Part shown: positions 1 to 10,907 of the stretch, in pieces
How positions within the stretch are numbered: position 1 is the first letter of the stretch
Layout of the letters: every line of letters begins with the position of its first letter
NCBI GenBank assembly: GCA_963978545.1
Contig: CAXBTE010000026.1
Span: 1-64,000, forward strand
Source of the DNA: Linyphia triangularis
Taxonomy: Eukaryota; Arthropoda; Arachnida; Araneae; Linyphiidae
DNA length: 64,000 nt
Reading direction: 5' to 3'
Translations under genes and position numbers: made by a program
The notes under the pieces: generated by a model
The model's input: the letters and a program-made list of their open reading frames with translations, nothing else
Told to the model about the DNA's origin: nothing
The model's database searches: none

Positions 1-220
1 AAGGGGTTAGCCTTAGGAAATTTTATGAAAAAATCACTTTTCCAAAAAATGGCTCAAAATGCTTCCAGATTTTGGTTTTAAAATAGAAATATGATTTGCA
101 GTCACTTTATTTCAAATCTGCCCAATAAAGGACCCTTAATTCAGTTTATAGCCCAAAATGTAGGTAAAATTCAGAAATTTTCAGTGTTTGAAATGCAGTC
201 CTTTTTTGGGATCAACTTTC

Positions 221-337
221 GACCCCCTTAATATTTAGTGGTTGTTAAGATTTTCGTTTTTAAGAATCTCCTATTAATGAACTTCAATGTTGCCAAGTTA
301 CAACATTGTGCTCCCAAAACTCTCTGTGTAAAAATTA
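221..337 (+). repeat. Internal sub-repeat 1 of the A unit
   Basis: Inside each A unit, the segment starting GACCCCCTTAATATT and GTGGTTGTTAAGATTTTCG aligns without gaps to a second copy 156 bp further on. Alignment holds for about 117 bp, up to the TAAAAATT near 336. The copies diverge at interior positions, for example TTAATGAACTTCAATG here against AGAAGACCTTAAATG in the second copy. It is an old duplication that predates amplification of the 665-bp unit. Two later rearrangements, near 24.28 kb and 60.6 kb, used this pair. Confidence 0.88.
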
Positions 338-376
338 TGTATGTGTACCACTGAAAAAAACAACTTTGCAAATTTT

Positions 377-493
377 GACCCCCTTAATATTTTGTGGTTG
401 TTAAGATTTTCGTTTTTAAGAATCTCCTATAGAAGACCTTAAATGTGGCCAAGTAACAATACTGTGCTCCAAATACACTATGAGTAAAAATTC
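377..493 (+). repeat. Internal sub-repeat 2 of the A unit
   Basis: This is the partner of the segment at 221-337, offset by exactly 156 bp in the first unit and equivalently in other complete A units. It carries GTGCTCCAAATACAC where copy 1 has GTGCTCCCAAAACTC. The two are related but clearly distinct, so the 665-bp unit, not the 156-bp step, is the modern unit of amplification. Confidence 0.88.
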
Positions 494-665
494 AAAAACT
501 GTAAAATCAATGTATTTTCAAAGGGAAATTTTGAACTTTGAAAATAGTGGCTCAAATGCTACCAAATTTTTTTTGGGGACCTGAAATATGTTTTATATTC
601 ATATTCTGTCCAAATGTGACTGAAAAAATAATTTTTTGAATTTTCAAATTTTTCGAAATTTTTCA

Positions 666-1336
666 AAGGGGTTAGCCTTAGGAAATTTTATGAAAAAATC
701 ACTTTTCCAAAAAATGGCTCAAAATGCTTCCAGATTTTGGTTTTAAAATAGAAATATGATTTGCAGTCACTTTATTTCAAATCTGCCCAAAAAAGGACCC
801 TTTAATTCAGTTTATAGCCCAAAATGTAGGTAAAATTCAGAAATTTTCAGTGTTTGAAATGCAGTCCTTTTTTGGGATCAACTTTCGACCCCCTTAATAT
901 TTAGTGGTTGTTAAGATTTTCATTTTTAAGAATCTCCTATTAATGAACTTCAATGTGGCCAAGTCACAACATTGTGCTCCCAAAACTCTCTGTGTAAAAA
1001 TTATGTATGTGTACCACTGAAAAAAACAACTTTGCAAATTTTGACCCCCTTAATATTTTGTGGTTGTTAAGATTTTCGTTTTTAAGAATCTCCTATAGAA
1101 GACCTTAAATGTGGCCAAGTTACAATACTGTGCTCCAAATACACTACGAGTAAAAATTCAAAAACTCCAAAATACAATCAATGTATTTTCAAAGGGAAAT
1201 TTTGAACTTTGAAAATAATGGCTCAAATGCTACCAAATTTTTTTTGGGGACCTGAAATATGTTTTATATTTATATTCTGTCCAAATGTGACTGAAAAAAT
1301 AATTTTTTGAATTTTCAAATTTTTCGAAATTTTTCA
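666..1336 (+). repeat. Variant A unit with 5-bp gain (671 bp)
   Basis: This unit has AACTCCAAAATACAATC where most have AACTGTAAAATC, a net gain of five bases. It also has linked changes: CACTACGAG for CACTATGAG, AAAATAATGG for AAAATAGTGG, and ATATTTATATTC for ATATTCATATTC. The same linked set occurs in the units at 34025 and 56186. Here and at 56186 the unit directly borders a mini array leading into a C block, so the variant probably marks one ancestral boundary. Confidence 0.85.
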
Positions 1337-1886
1337 AAGGGGTTAGCCTTAGGAAATTTTATGAAAAAATCACTTTTCCAAAAAATAATTTTTTGAATTT
1401 TCAAATTTTTCAAAGGGGTTAGCCTTAGGAAATTTTATGAAAAAATCACTTTTCCAAAAAATAATTTTTTGAATTTTCAAATTTTTCGAAATTTTTCAAA
1501 GGGGTTAGTCTTAGGAAATTTTATGAAAAAATCACTTTTCCAAAAAATAATTTTTTGAATTTTCAAATTTTTCAAAGGGTTAGCCTTAGGAAATTTTATG
1601 AAAAAATCACTTTTCCAAAAAATAATTTTTTCAATTTTCAAATTTTTCAAAGGGGTTAGTCTTAGGAAATTTTATGAAAAAATCACTTTTCCAAAAAAAA
1701 ATTTTTTGAATTTTCAAATTTTTCAAAGGGGTTAGCCTTAGGAAATTTTATGAAAAAATCACTTTTTCAAAAAATAATTTTTTGAATTTTCAAATTTTTC
1801 AAGGGGGTTAGCCTTAGGAAATTTTACGAAAAAATCACTTTTCCAAAAATAATTTTTTGAATTTTCAAATTTTTCGAAATTTTTCA
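1337..1886 (+). repeat. Mini array, left flank of C1 (7 minis)
   Basis: Starts are 1337, 1413, 1499, 1575, 1650, 1726 and 1801, giving spacings of 76, 86, 76, 75, 76, 75 and 86 bp. Each mini has the A-unit head (AAGGGGTTAG to CTTTTCCAAAAAAT) joined directly to the A-unit tail (AATTTTTTGAATTTTC onward). Private features are AAGGG with three G at 1575, TTTTTTCAATTTTC in that same unit, and AAGGGGG at 1801. The spacing series is identical to the left flank of C6, 55.5 kb away. Confidence 0.92.
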
Positions 1887-3511
1887 AAGGGGTTAGACTT
1901 AGGAAATTTTATGAAAAAATCACTTTTCCAAAAAATTTCTCAAAATGCTTCCAGATTTTGGTTTTAAAATAGAAATATAGTTTACAGTAACTTTTTATTA
2001 AATATGCCCAAGAAAGGACCCTCAAATCGCTTTATAAACCAAGCTGTCGGTATAATTCAGAAAAATCCAAAATAACGCGTTAACACAGAAATGGAGACGT
2101 TTTTGAACGCAATTTTTGAAACTAGTTGGGAATTGTCCGAAATGCTTTAAAATTTTAGCTGTGACCTTAGAGTATGCTCAAAAGTTACTTTTTATCAAAA
2201 CTGTTCAAGAAAGGACCCTTATATCGATTTATATCCCAAATTATCGGTAAAATTCAGAAAAATCCAAAATAACGCGTTAACACAGAAATAGAGACGATTT
2301 TGAAAGCAATTTTTAAAACTAGCTGGGAATTGTCCGAAATGCTTTGAAAATGATCAAAAGTAACTTTTTATAAAAACTGTCAAGAAAGGACCCTTAAATC
2401 GCTGTATAGCCTAAACTGTCGGTAAAATTCAGAAAAATCCAAAATAACGCGTTAACACAGAAATAGAGACGATTTTGAACGATATTTTTCAAACTAGCTG
2501 GGAATTGTCCGAAATGCTTTGAAAATGCTCAAGAGTTACTTTTTATCAAAACTGTCAAGAAATGACCCTTAAATCGCTTTATAGCCCAAACTGTCGGTAA
2601 AATTCAGAAAAATCCAAAATAACGCGTTAACACAGAAATAGAGACGATTTTGAAAGCAATTTTTAAAACTAGCTGGGAATTGTCCGAAATGCTTTGAAAA
2701 TGCTCAAAAGTAACTTTTTATCAAAACTGTCAAGAAAGGACCCTTTAATCGCTTTATAGCCCAAACTGTTGGTAGAATTCCGAAAAATCCAAAATAACGC
2801 GTTAACACAGAAATAGAGACGGTTTTGAACGCAATTTCTGAAACTAGCTGGGAATTGTCCGAAATGCTTTAAAATTTTAGCTGTGACCTAAGAGTATGCT
2901 TAAAAGTTACTTTTTATCAAAACTGTTCAAGAAAGGACCCTTAAATCGATTTATAGCCTAAACTGTCGGTAAAATTCAGAAAAATCCAAAATAACGCGGT
3001 AACACAGAAATAGAGACGATTTTGAACGATATTTTTCAAACTAGCTGGGAAATGTCCGAAATGCTCAATAGTTACTTTTTATCAAAACTGTTCAAGAAAA
3101 GACCCTTAAATCGATTTATAGCCCAATCTGTCGGGAAAATTCAGTAAAATCCAAAATAACGCGTTAGCACAGAAATAGAGACGGTTTTGAACGAAATTTT
3201 GGAATTTAGCTGGGAAATGTCCGAAATGTGTCAAATTTAGCTGTTAACATAGGAGAATGCTTAAGAGTTACTTTTTATCAAAACTATCCAAGAAAGGTCC
3301 CTTAAATCGCTTTATAGCCCAAACTGTCGTTAAAATTCAAAAAAATCCAAAATAACGCGTTTGCTCAGAAATGGAGACGATTTTGTACGAAATTTTGAAA
3401 CTAGCTGGGAAATTTTAGTTGAAGACCTGAAATATGTTTTATATTCATATTCTGTCGAAATTTGACTGAAAAAATAATTTTTTGAATTTTCAAATTTTTC
3501 GAAATTTTTCA
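1887..3511 (+). repeat. C block 1, shortened (1625 bp, 8 monomer anchors)
   Basis: It opens with an A-like head (GGGGTTAGACTTAGG, then the A sequence through CAAAATGCTTCCAG) and closes with the A tail after GACCTGAAATATG. Between them is a monomer array with ACGCG anchors at 2075, 2272, 2447, 2622, 2797, 2994, 3159 and 3355. The block is 733 bp shorter than the other five: 722 bp is one monomer tetramer and 11 bp is a separate loss where CGAAATGCTTTGAAAATGCTC became CGAAATGCTC, near 3060. The monomer at 2994 is a hybrid that marks the exchange point. CGCGGTAAC at 2994 is shared only with C6. Confidence 0.92.
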
Positions 3512-4093
3512 AAGGGGTTAGACTTAGGAAATTTTATGAAAAAATCACTTTTCCAAAAAATAATTTTTTGAATTTTCAAATTTTTCGAAATTTTTCAAAG
3601 GGGTTAGTCTTAGGAAATTTTATGAAAAAATCACTTTTCCAAAAAATAATTTTTTGAATTTTCAAATTTTTCGAAAATTTTCAAAGGGGTTAGTCTTAGG
3701 AAATTTTATGAAAAAATCACTTTTCCAAAAAATAATTTTTTGAATTTTCAAATTTTTCAAAGGGGTTAGCCTAAGGAAATTTCATGAAAAAATCACTTTT
3801 CCAAAAAATAATTTTTTGAATTTTCAAATTTTTCAAAGGGGTTAGCCTTAGGAAATTTTATGAAAAAATCACTTTTCCAAAAAATAATTTTTTGAATTTT
3901 CAAATTTTTCGAAATTTTTCAAAGGGGTTAGTCTTAGGAAATTTTATGAAAAAATCACTTTTCCAAAAAATAATTTTTTGAATTTTCAAATTTTTCGAAA
4001 TTTTTGAAAGGGGTTAGCCTTGGGAAATTTTATGAAAAAATCACTTTTCCAAAAATTAATTTTTTGAATTTTCAAATTTTTCGAAATTTTTCA
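3512..4093 (+). repeat. Mini array, right flank of C1 (7 minis)
   Basis: Starts are 3512, 3598, 3684, 3760, 3836, 3922 and 4008, with spacings 86, 86, 76, 76, 86, 86 and 86. Minis can be told apart by the letters after GGGGTTAG, in order ACTT, TCTT, TCTT, CCTAAGG, CCTT, TCTT and CCTTGGG. The second has TTTTTCGAAAATTTTC, shared only with the right flank of C6. The last leads into an A unit of the AACTGCTC type, as after every C block. Confidence 0.92.
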
Positions 4094-7000
4094 AAGGGGT
4101 TAGCCTTAGGAAATTTTATGAAAAAATCACTTTTCCAAAAAACTGCTCAAAATGCTTCCAGATTTTGGTTTTAAAATAGAAATATGATTTGCAGTCACTT
4201 TATTTCAAATCTGCCCAATAAAGGACCCTTAATTCAGTTTATAGCCCAAAATGTAGGTAAAATTCAGAAATTTTCAGTGTTTGAAATGCAGTCCTTTTTT
4301 GGGATCAACTTTCGACCCCCTTAATATTTAGTGGTTGTTAAGATTTTCGTTTTTAAGAATCTCCTATTAATGAACTTCAATGTTGCCAAGTTACAACATT
4401 GTGCTCCCAAAACTCTCTGTGTAAAAATTATGTATGTGTACCACTGAAAAAAACAACTTTGCAAATTTTGACCCCCTTAATATTTTGTGGTTGTTAAGAT
4501 TTTCGTTTTTAAGAATCTCCTATAGAAGACCTTAAATGTGGCCAAGTTACAATACTGTGCTCCAAATACACTATGAGTAAAAATTCAAAAACTGTAAAAT
4601 CAATGTATTTTCAAAGGGAAATTTTGAACTTTGAAAATAGTGGCTCAAATGCTACCAAATTTTTTTTGGGGACCTGAAATATGTTTTATATTCATATTCT
4701 GTCCAAATGTGACTGAAAAAATAATTTTTTGAATTTTCAAATTTTTCGAAATTTTTCAAAGGGGTTAGCCTTAGGAAATTTTATGAAAAAATCACTTTTC
4801 CAAAAAATGGCTCAAAATGCTTCCAGATTTTGGTTTTAAAATAGAAATATGATTTGCAGTCACTTTATTTCAAATCTGCCCAAAAAAGGACCCTTTAATT
4901 CAGTTTATAGCCCAAAATGTAGGTAAAATTCAGAAATTTTCAGTGTTTGAAATGCAGTCCTTTTTTGGGATCAACTTTCGACCCCCTTAATATTTAGTGG
5001 TTGTTAAGATTTTCATTTTTAAGAATCTCCTATTAATGAACTTCAATGTGGCCAAGTCACAACATTGTGCTCCCAAAACTCTCTGTGTAAAAATTATGTA
5101 TGTGTACCACTGAAAAAAACAACTTTGCAAATTTTGACCCCCTTAATATTTTGTGGTTGTTAAGATTTTCGTTTTTAAGAATCTCCTATAGAAGACCTTA
5201 AATGTGGCCAAGTTACAATACTGTGCTCCAAATACACTATGAGTAAAAATTCAAAAACTGTAAAATCAATGTATTTTCAAAGGGAAATTTTGAACTTTGA
5301 AAATAGTGGCTCAAATGCTACCAAATTTTTTTTGGGGACCTGAAATATGTTTTATATTCATATTCTGTCCAAATGTGACTGAAAAAATAATTTTTTGAAT
5401 TTTCAAATTTTTCGAAATTTTTCAAAGGGGTTAGCCTTAGGAAATTTTATGAAAAAATCACTTTTCCAAAAAACTGCTCAAAATGCTTCCAGATTTTGGT
5501 TTTAAAATAGAAATATGATTTGCAGTCACTTTATTTCAAATCTGCCCAATAAAGGACCCTTAATTCAGTTTATAGCCCAAAATGTAGGTAAAATTCAGAA
5601 ATTTTCAGTGTTTGAAATGCAGTCCTTTTTTGGGATCAACTTTCGACCCCCTTAATATTTAGTGGTTGTTAAGATTTTCGTTTTTAAGAATCTCCTATTA
5701 ATGAACTTCAATGTGGCCAAGTCACAACATTGTGCTCCCAAAACTCTCTGTGTAAAAATTATGTATGTGTACCACTGAAAAAAACAACTTTGCAAATTTT
5801 GACCCCCTTAATATTTTGTGGTTGTTAAGATTTTCGTTTTTAAGAATCTCCTATAGAAGACCTTAAATGTGGCCAAGTTACAATACTGTGCTCCAAATAC
5901 ACTATGAGTAAAAATTCAAAAACTGTAAAATCAATGTATTTTCAAAGGGAAATTTTGAACTTTGAAAATAGTGGCTCAAATGCTACCAAATTTTTTTTGG
6001 GGACCTGAAATATGTTTTATATTCATATTCTGTCCAAATGTGACTGAAAAAATAATTTTTTGAATTTTCAAATTTTTCGAAATTTTTCAAAGGGGTTAGC
6101 CTTAGGAAATTTTATGAAAAAATCACTTTTCCAAAAAACTGCTCAAAATGCTTCCAGATTTTGGTTTTAAAATAGAAATATGATTTGCAGTCACTTTATT
6201 TCAAATCTGCCCAATAAAGGACCCTTAATTCAGTTTATAGCCCAAAATGTAGGTAAAATTCAGAAATTTTCAGTGTTTGAAATGCAGTCCTTTTTTGGGA
6301 TCAACTTTCGACCCCCTTAATATTTAGTGGTTGTTAAGATTTTCGTTTTTAAGAATCTCCTATTAATGAACTTCAATGTTGCCAAGTTACAACATTGTGC
6401 TCCCAAAACTCTCTGTGTAAAAATTATGTATGTGTACCACTGAAAAAAACAACTTTGCAAATTTTGACCCCCTTAATATTTTGTGGTTGTTAAGATTTTC
6501 GTTTTTAAGAATCTCCTATAGAAGACCTTAAATGTGGCCAAGTTACAATACTGTGCTCCAAATACACTATGAGTAAAAATTCAAAAACTGTAAAATCAAT
6601 GTATTTTCAAAGGGAAATTTTGAACTTTGAAAATAGTGGCTCAAATGCTACCAAATTTTTTTTGGGGACCTGAAATATGTTTTATATTCATATTCTGTCC
6701 AAATGTGACTGAAAAAATAATTTTTTGAATTTTCAAATTTTTCGAAATTTTTCAAAGGGGTTAGCCTTAGGAAATTTTATGAAAAAATCACTTTTCCAAA
6801 AAATGGCTCAAAATGCTTCCAGATTTTGGTTTTAAAATAGAAATATGATTTGCAGTCACTTTATTTCAAATCTGCCCAAAAAAGGACCCTTTAATTCAGT
6901 TTATAGCCCACAATGTAGGTAAAATTCAGAAATTTTCAGTGTTTGAAATGCAGTCCTTTCTTGGGATCAACTTTCGACCCCCTTAATATTTAGTGGTTGT

Positions 7001-10000
7001 TAAGATTTTCATTTTTAAGAATCTCCTATTAATGAACTTCAATGTGGCCAAGTCACAACATTGTGCTCCCAAAACTCTCTGTGTAAAAATTATGTATGTG
7101 TACCACTGAAAAAAACAACTTTGCAAATTTTGACCCCCTTAATATTTTGTGGTTGTTAAGATTTTCGTTTTTAAGAATCTCCTATAGAAGACCTTAAATG
7201 TGGCCAAGTTACAATACTGTGCTCCAAATACACTATGAGTAAAAATTCAAAAACTGTAAAATCAATGTATTTTCAAAGGGAAATTTTGAACTTTGAAAAT
7301 AGTGGCTCAAATGCTACCAAATTTTTTTTGGGGACCTGAAATATGTTTTATATTCATATTCTGTCCAAATGTGACTGAAAAAATAATTTTTTGAATTTTC
7401 AAATTTTTCGAAATTTTTCAAAGGGGTTAGCCTTAGGAAATTTTATGAAAAAATCACTTTTCCAAAAAATGGCTCAAAATGCTTCCAGATTTTGGTTTTA
7501 AAATAGAAATATGATTTGCAGTCACTTTATTTCAAATCTGCCCAATAAAGGACCCTTAATTCAGTTTATAGCCCAAAATGTAGGTAAAATTCAGAAATTT
7601 TCAGTGTTTGAAATGCAGTCCTTTTTTGGGATCAACTTTCGACCCCCTTAATATTTAGTGGTTGTTAAGATTTTCGTTTTTAAGAATCTCCTATTAATGA
7701 ACTTCAATGTTGCCAAGTTACAACATTGTGCTCCCAAAACTCTCTGTGTAAAAATTATGTATGTGTACCACTGAAAAAAACAACTTTGCAAATTTTGACC
7801 CCCTTAATATTTTGTGGTTGTTAAGATTTTCGTTTTTAAGAATCTCCTATAGAAGACCTTAAATGTGGCCAAGTTACAATACTGTGCTCCAAATACACTA
7901 TGAGTAAAAATTCAAAAACTGTAAAATCAATGTATTTTCAAAGGGAAATTTTGAACTTTGAAAATAGTGGTTCAAATGCTACCAAATTTTTTTTGGGGAC
8001 CTGAAATATGTTTTATTATCATATTCTGTCCAAATGTGACTGAAAAAATAATTTTTTGAATTTTCAAATTTTTCGAAATTTTTCAAAGGGGTTAGCCTTA
8101 GGAAATTTTATGAAAAAATCACTTTTCCAAAAAATGGCTCAAAATGCTTCCAGATTTTGGTTTTAAAATAGAAATATGATTTGCAGTCACTTTATTTCAA
8201 ATCTGCCCAATAAAGGACCCTTAATTCAGTTTATAGCCCAAAATGTAGGTAAAATTCAGAAATTTTCAGTGTTTGAAATGCAGTCCTTTTTTGGGATCAA
8301 CTTTCGACCCCCTTAATATTTAGTGGTTGTTAAGATTTTCGTTTTTAAGAATCTCCTATTAATGAACTTCAATGTTGCCAAGTTACAACATTGTGCTCCC
8401 AAAACTCTCTGTGTAAAAATTATGTATGTGTACCACTGAAAAAAACAACTTTGCAAATTTTGACCCCCTTAATATTTTGTGGTTGTTAAGATTTTCGTTT
8501 TTAAGAATCTCCTATAGAAGACCTTAAATGTGGCCAAGTTACAATACTGTGCTCCAAATACACTATGAGTAAAAATTCAAAAACTGTAAAATCAATGTAT
8601 TTTCAAAGGGAAATTTTGAACTTTGAAAATAGTGGTTCAAATGCTACCAAATTTTTTTTGGGGACCTGAAATATGTTTTATTATCATATTCTGTCCAAAT
8701 GTGACTGAAAAAATAATTTTTTGAATTTTCAAATTTTTCGAAATTTTTCAAAGGGGTTAGCCTTAGGAAATTTTATGAAAAAATCACTTTTCCAAAAAAT
8801 GGCTCAAAATGCTTCCAGATTTTGGTTTTAAAATAGAAATATGATTTGCAGTCACTTTATTTCAAATCTGCCCAATAAAGGACCCTTAATTCAGTTTATA
8901 GCCCAAAATGTAGGTAAAATTCAGAAATTTTCAGTGTTTGAAATGCAGTCCTTTTTTGGGATCAACTTTCGACCCCCTTAATATTTAGTGGTTGTTAAGA
9001 TTTTCGTTTTTAAGAATCTCCTATTAATGAACTTCAATGTTGCCAAGTTACAACATTGTGCTCCCAAAACTCTCTGTGTAAAAATTATGTATGTGTACCA
9101 CTGAAAAAAACAACTTTGCAAATTTTGACCCCCTTAATATTTTGTGGTTGTTAAGATTTTCGTTTTTAAGAATCTCCTATAGAAGACCTTAAATGTGGCC
9201 AAGTTACAATACTGTGCTCCAAATACACTATGAGTAAAAATTCAAAAACTGTAAAATCAATGTATTTTCAAAGGGAAATTTTGAACTTTGAAAATAGTGG
9301 CTCAAATGCTACCAAATTTTTTTTGGGGACCTGAAATATGTTTTATATTCATATTCTGTCCAAATGTGACTGAAAAAATAATTTTTTGAATTTTCAAATT
9401 TTTCGAAATTTTTCAAAGGGGTTAGCCTTAGGAAATTTTATGAAAAAATCACTTTTCCAAAAAATGGCTCAAAATGCTTCCAGATTTTGGTTTTAAAATA
9501 GAAATATGATTTGCAGTCACTTTATTTCAAATCTGCCCAAAAAAGGACCCTTTAATTCAGTTTATAGCCCAAAATGTAGGTAAAATTCAGAAATTTTCAG
9601 TGTTTGAAATGCAGTCCTTTTTTGGGATCAACTTTCGACCCCCTTAATATTTAGTGGTTGTTAAGATTTTCATTTTTAAGAATCTCCTATTAATGAACTT
9701 CAATGTGGCCAAGTCACAACATTGTGCTCCCAAAACTCTCTGTGTAAAAATTATGTATGTGTACCACTGAAAAAAACAACTTTGCAAATTTTGACCCCCT
9801 TAATATTTTGTGGTTGTTAAGATTTTCGTTTTTAAGAATCTCCTATAGAAGACCTTAAATGTGGCCAAGTTACAATACTGTGCTCCAAATACACTATGAG
9901 TAAAAATTCAAAAACTGTAAAATCAATGTATTTTCAAAGGGAAATTTTGAACTTTGAAAATAGTGGCTCAAATGCTACCAAATTTTTTTTGGGGACCTGA

Positions 10001-10746
10001 AATATGTTTTATATTCATATTCTGTCCAAATGTGACTGAAAAAATAATTTTTTGAATTTTCAAATTTTTCGAAATTTTTCAAAGGGGTTAGCCTTAGGAA
10101 ATTTTATGAAAAAATCACTTTTCCAAAAAATGGCTCAAAATGCTTCCAGATTTTGGTTTTAAAATAGAAATATGATTTGCAGTCACTTTATTTCAAATCT
10201 GCCCAATAAAGGACCCTTAATTCAGTTTATAGCCCAAAATGTAGGTAAAATTCAGAAATTTTCAGTGTTTGAAATGCAGTCCTTTTTTGGGATCAACTTT
10301 CGACCCCCTTAATATTTAGTGGTTGTTAAGATTTTCGTTTTTAAGAATCTCCTATTAATGAACTTCAATGTTGCCAAGTTACAACATTGTGCTCCCAAAA
10401 CTCTCTGTGTAAAAATTATGTATGTGTACCACTGAAAAAAACAACTTTGCAAATTTTGACCCCCTTAATATTTTGTGGTTGTTAAGATTTTCGTTTTTAA
10501 GAATCTCCTATAGAAGACCTTAAATGTGGCCAAGTTACAATACTGTGCTCCAAATACACTATGAGTAAAAATTCAAAAACTGTAAAATCAATGTATTTTC
10601 AAAGGGAAATTTTGAACTTTGAAAATAGTGGCTCAAATGCTACCAAATTTTTTTTGGGGACCTGAAATATGTTTTATATTCATATTCTGTCCAAATGTGA
10701 CTGAAAAAATAATTTTTTGAATTTTCAAATTTTTCGAAATTTTTCA
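4094..10746 (+). repeat. A-unit array 2 (10 units)
   Basis: Unit starts are 4094, 4759, 5425, 6090, 6755, 7421, 8086, 8751, 9416 and 10082. Lengths are 665 bp, or 666 bp for the A2 units at 4759, 6755 and 9416. The units at 4094, 5425 and 6090 carry AACTGCTC; the rest carry AATGGCTC. The unit at 5425 is a mosaic, T1 at its front and GTGGCCAAGTCAC further on. The unit at 6755 has the paired private changes GCCCACAATG and CCTTTCTTGGG. The units at 7421 and 8086 share GTGGTTCAAATG and TTTTATTATCAT, so they are probably a local duplication. Confidence 0.94.
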
Positions 10747-10907
10747 AAGGGGTTAGCCTTAGGAAATTTTATGAAAAAATCACTTTTTCAAAAAATAATT
10801 TTTTGAATTTTCAAATTTTTCAAGGGGGTTAGCCTTAGGAAATTTTACGAAAAAATCACTTTTCCAAAAATAATTTTTTGAATTTTCAAATTTTTCGAAA
10901 TTTTTCA
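10747..10907 (+). repeat. Mini pair, left flank of C2
   Basis: Two minis start at 10747 (75 bp, with CACTTTTTCAAAAAATAA) and 10822 (86 bp, starting AAGGGGG with TTTTACGAAAAAATC). They match the last two of the seven minis left of C1 (1726 and 1801). The short left flank therefore looks like the long one trimmed by five minis, or the long one looks like this one expanded. Confidence 0.92.

Larger units (their letters stand above)
1..1336 (+). repeat. A-unit array 1 (2 units)
   Basis: Units begin at 1 and 666, taking AAGGGGTTAG as the arbitrary unit start, which the window edge happens to match. The first is subtype T1: CCCAATAAAGG, then TTCGTTTTT and GTTGCCAAGTTAC, with the marker AAGTAACAATAC. 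The second is subtype A2: CCCAAAAAAGG, TTCATTTTT and GTGGCCAAGTCAC, and is 671 bp long. The T1-to-A2 order is the same as in the trimers seen at 15-33 kb. The array continues to the left of the window. Confidence 0.93.

Noticed and set aside
1337..1886. CRISPR array
   Set aside because: The short tandem minis have no unique spacers; the sequence between conserved parts is itself conserved, and no cas genes are present.
1887..3511. C block as an inserted transposon or Helitron-type element
   Set aside because: There are no terminal inverted repeats, target-site duplications or coding frames. Both ends are A-unit head and tail, which fits internal replacement and exchange better. An origin of the monomer from a mobile element cannot be excluded without a database search.
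3330..3512. A 60-codon minus-strand open frame, repeated at 13084, 38363, 46935, 51442 and 59582, always with the same protein
   Set aside because: It spans the C tail and the A-type tail, starts at TTG and not ATG, and is present only because the C block is repeated. The product is low-complexity (Phe, Lys, Ser) and matches no family I recognise. Identity of six copies follows from DNA homogenisation, not from selection on protein.
3760..3835. Telomere sequence (GCCTAA, complement of nematode TTAGGC, occurs in the CCTAAGG mini)
   Set aside because: Only a single hexamer per mini is present, produced by one base change in GGGGTTAGCCTTAGG. There is no TTAGGC tandem tract anywhere in the window.
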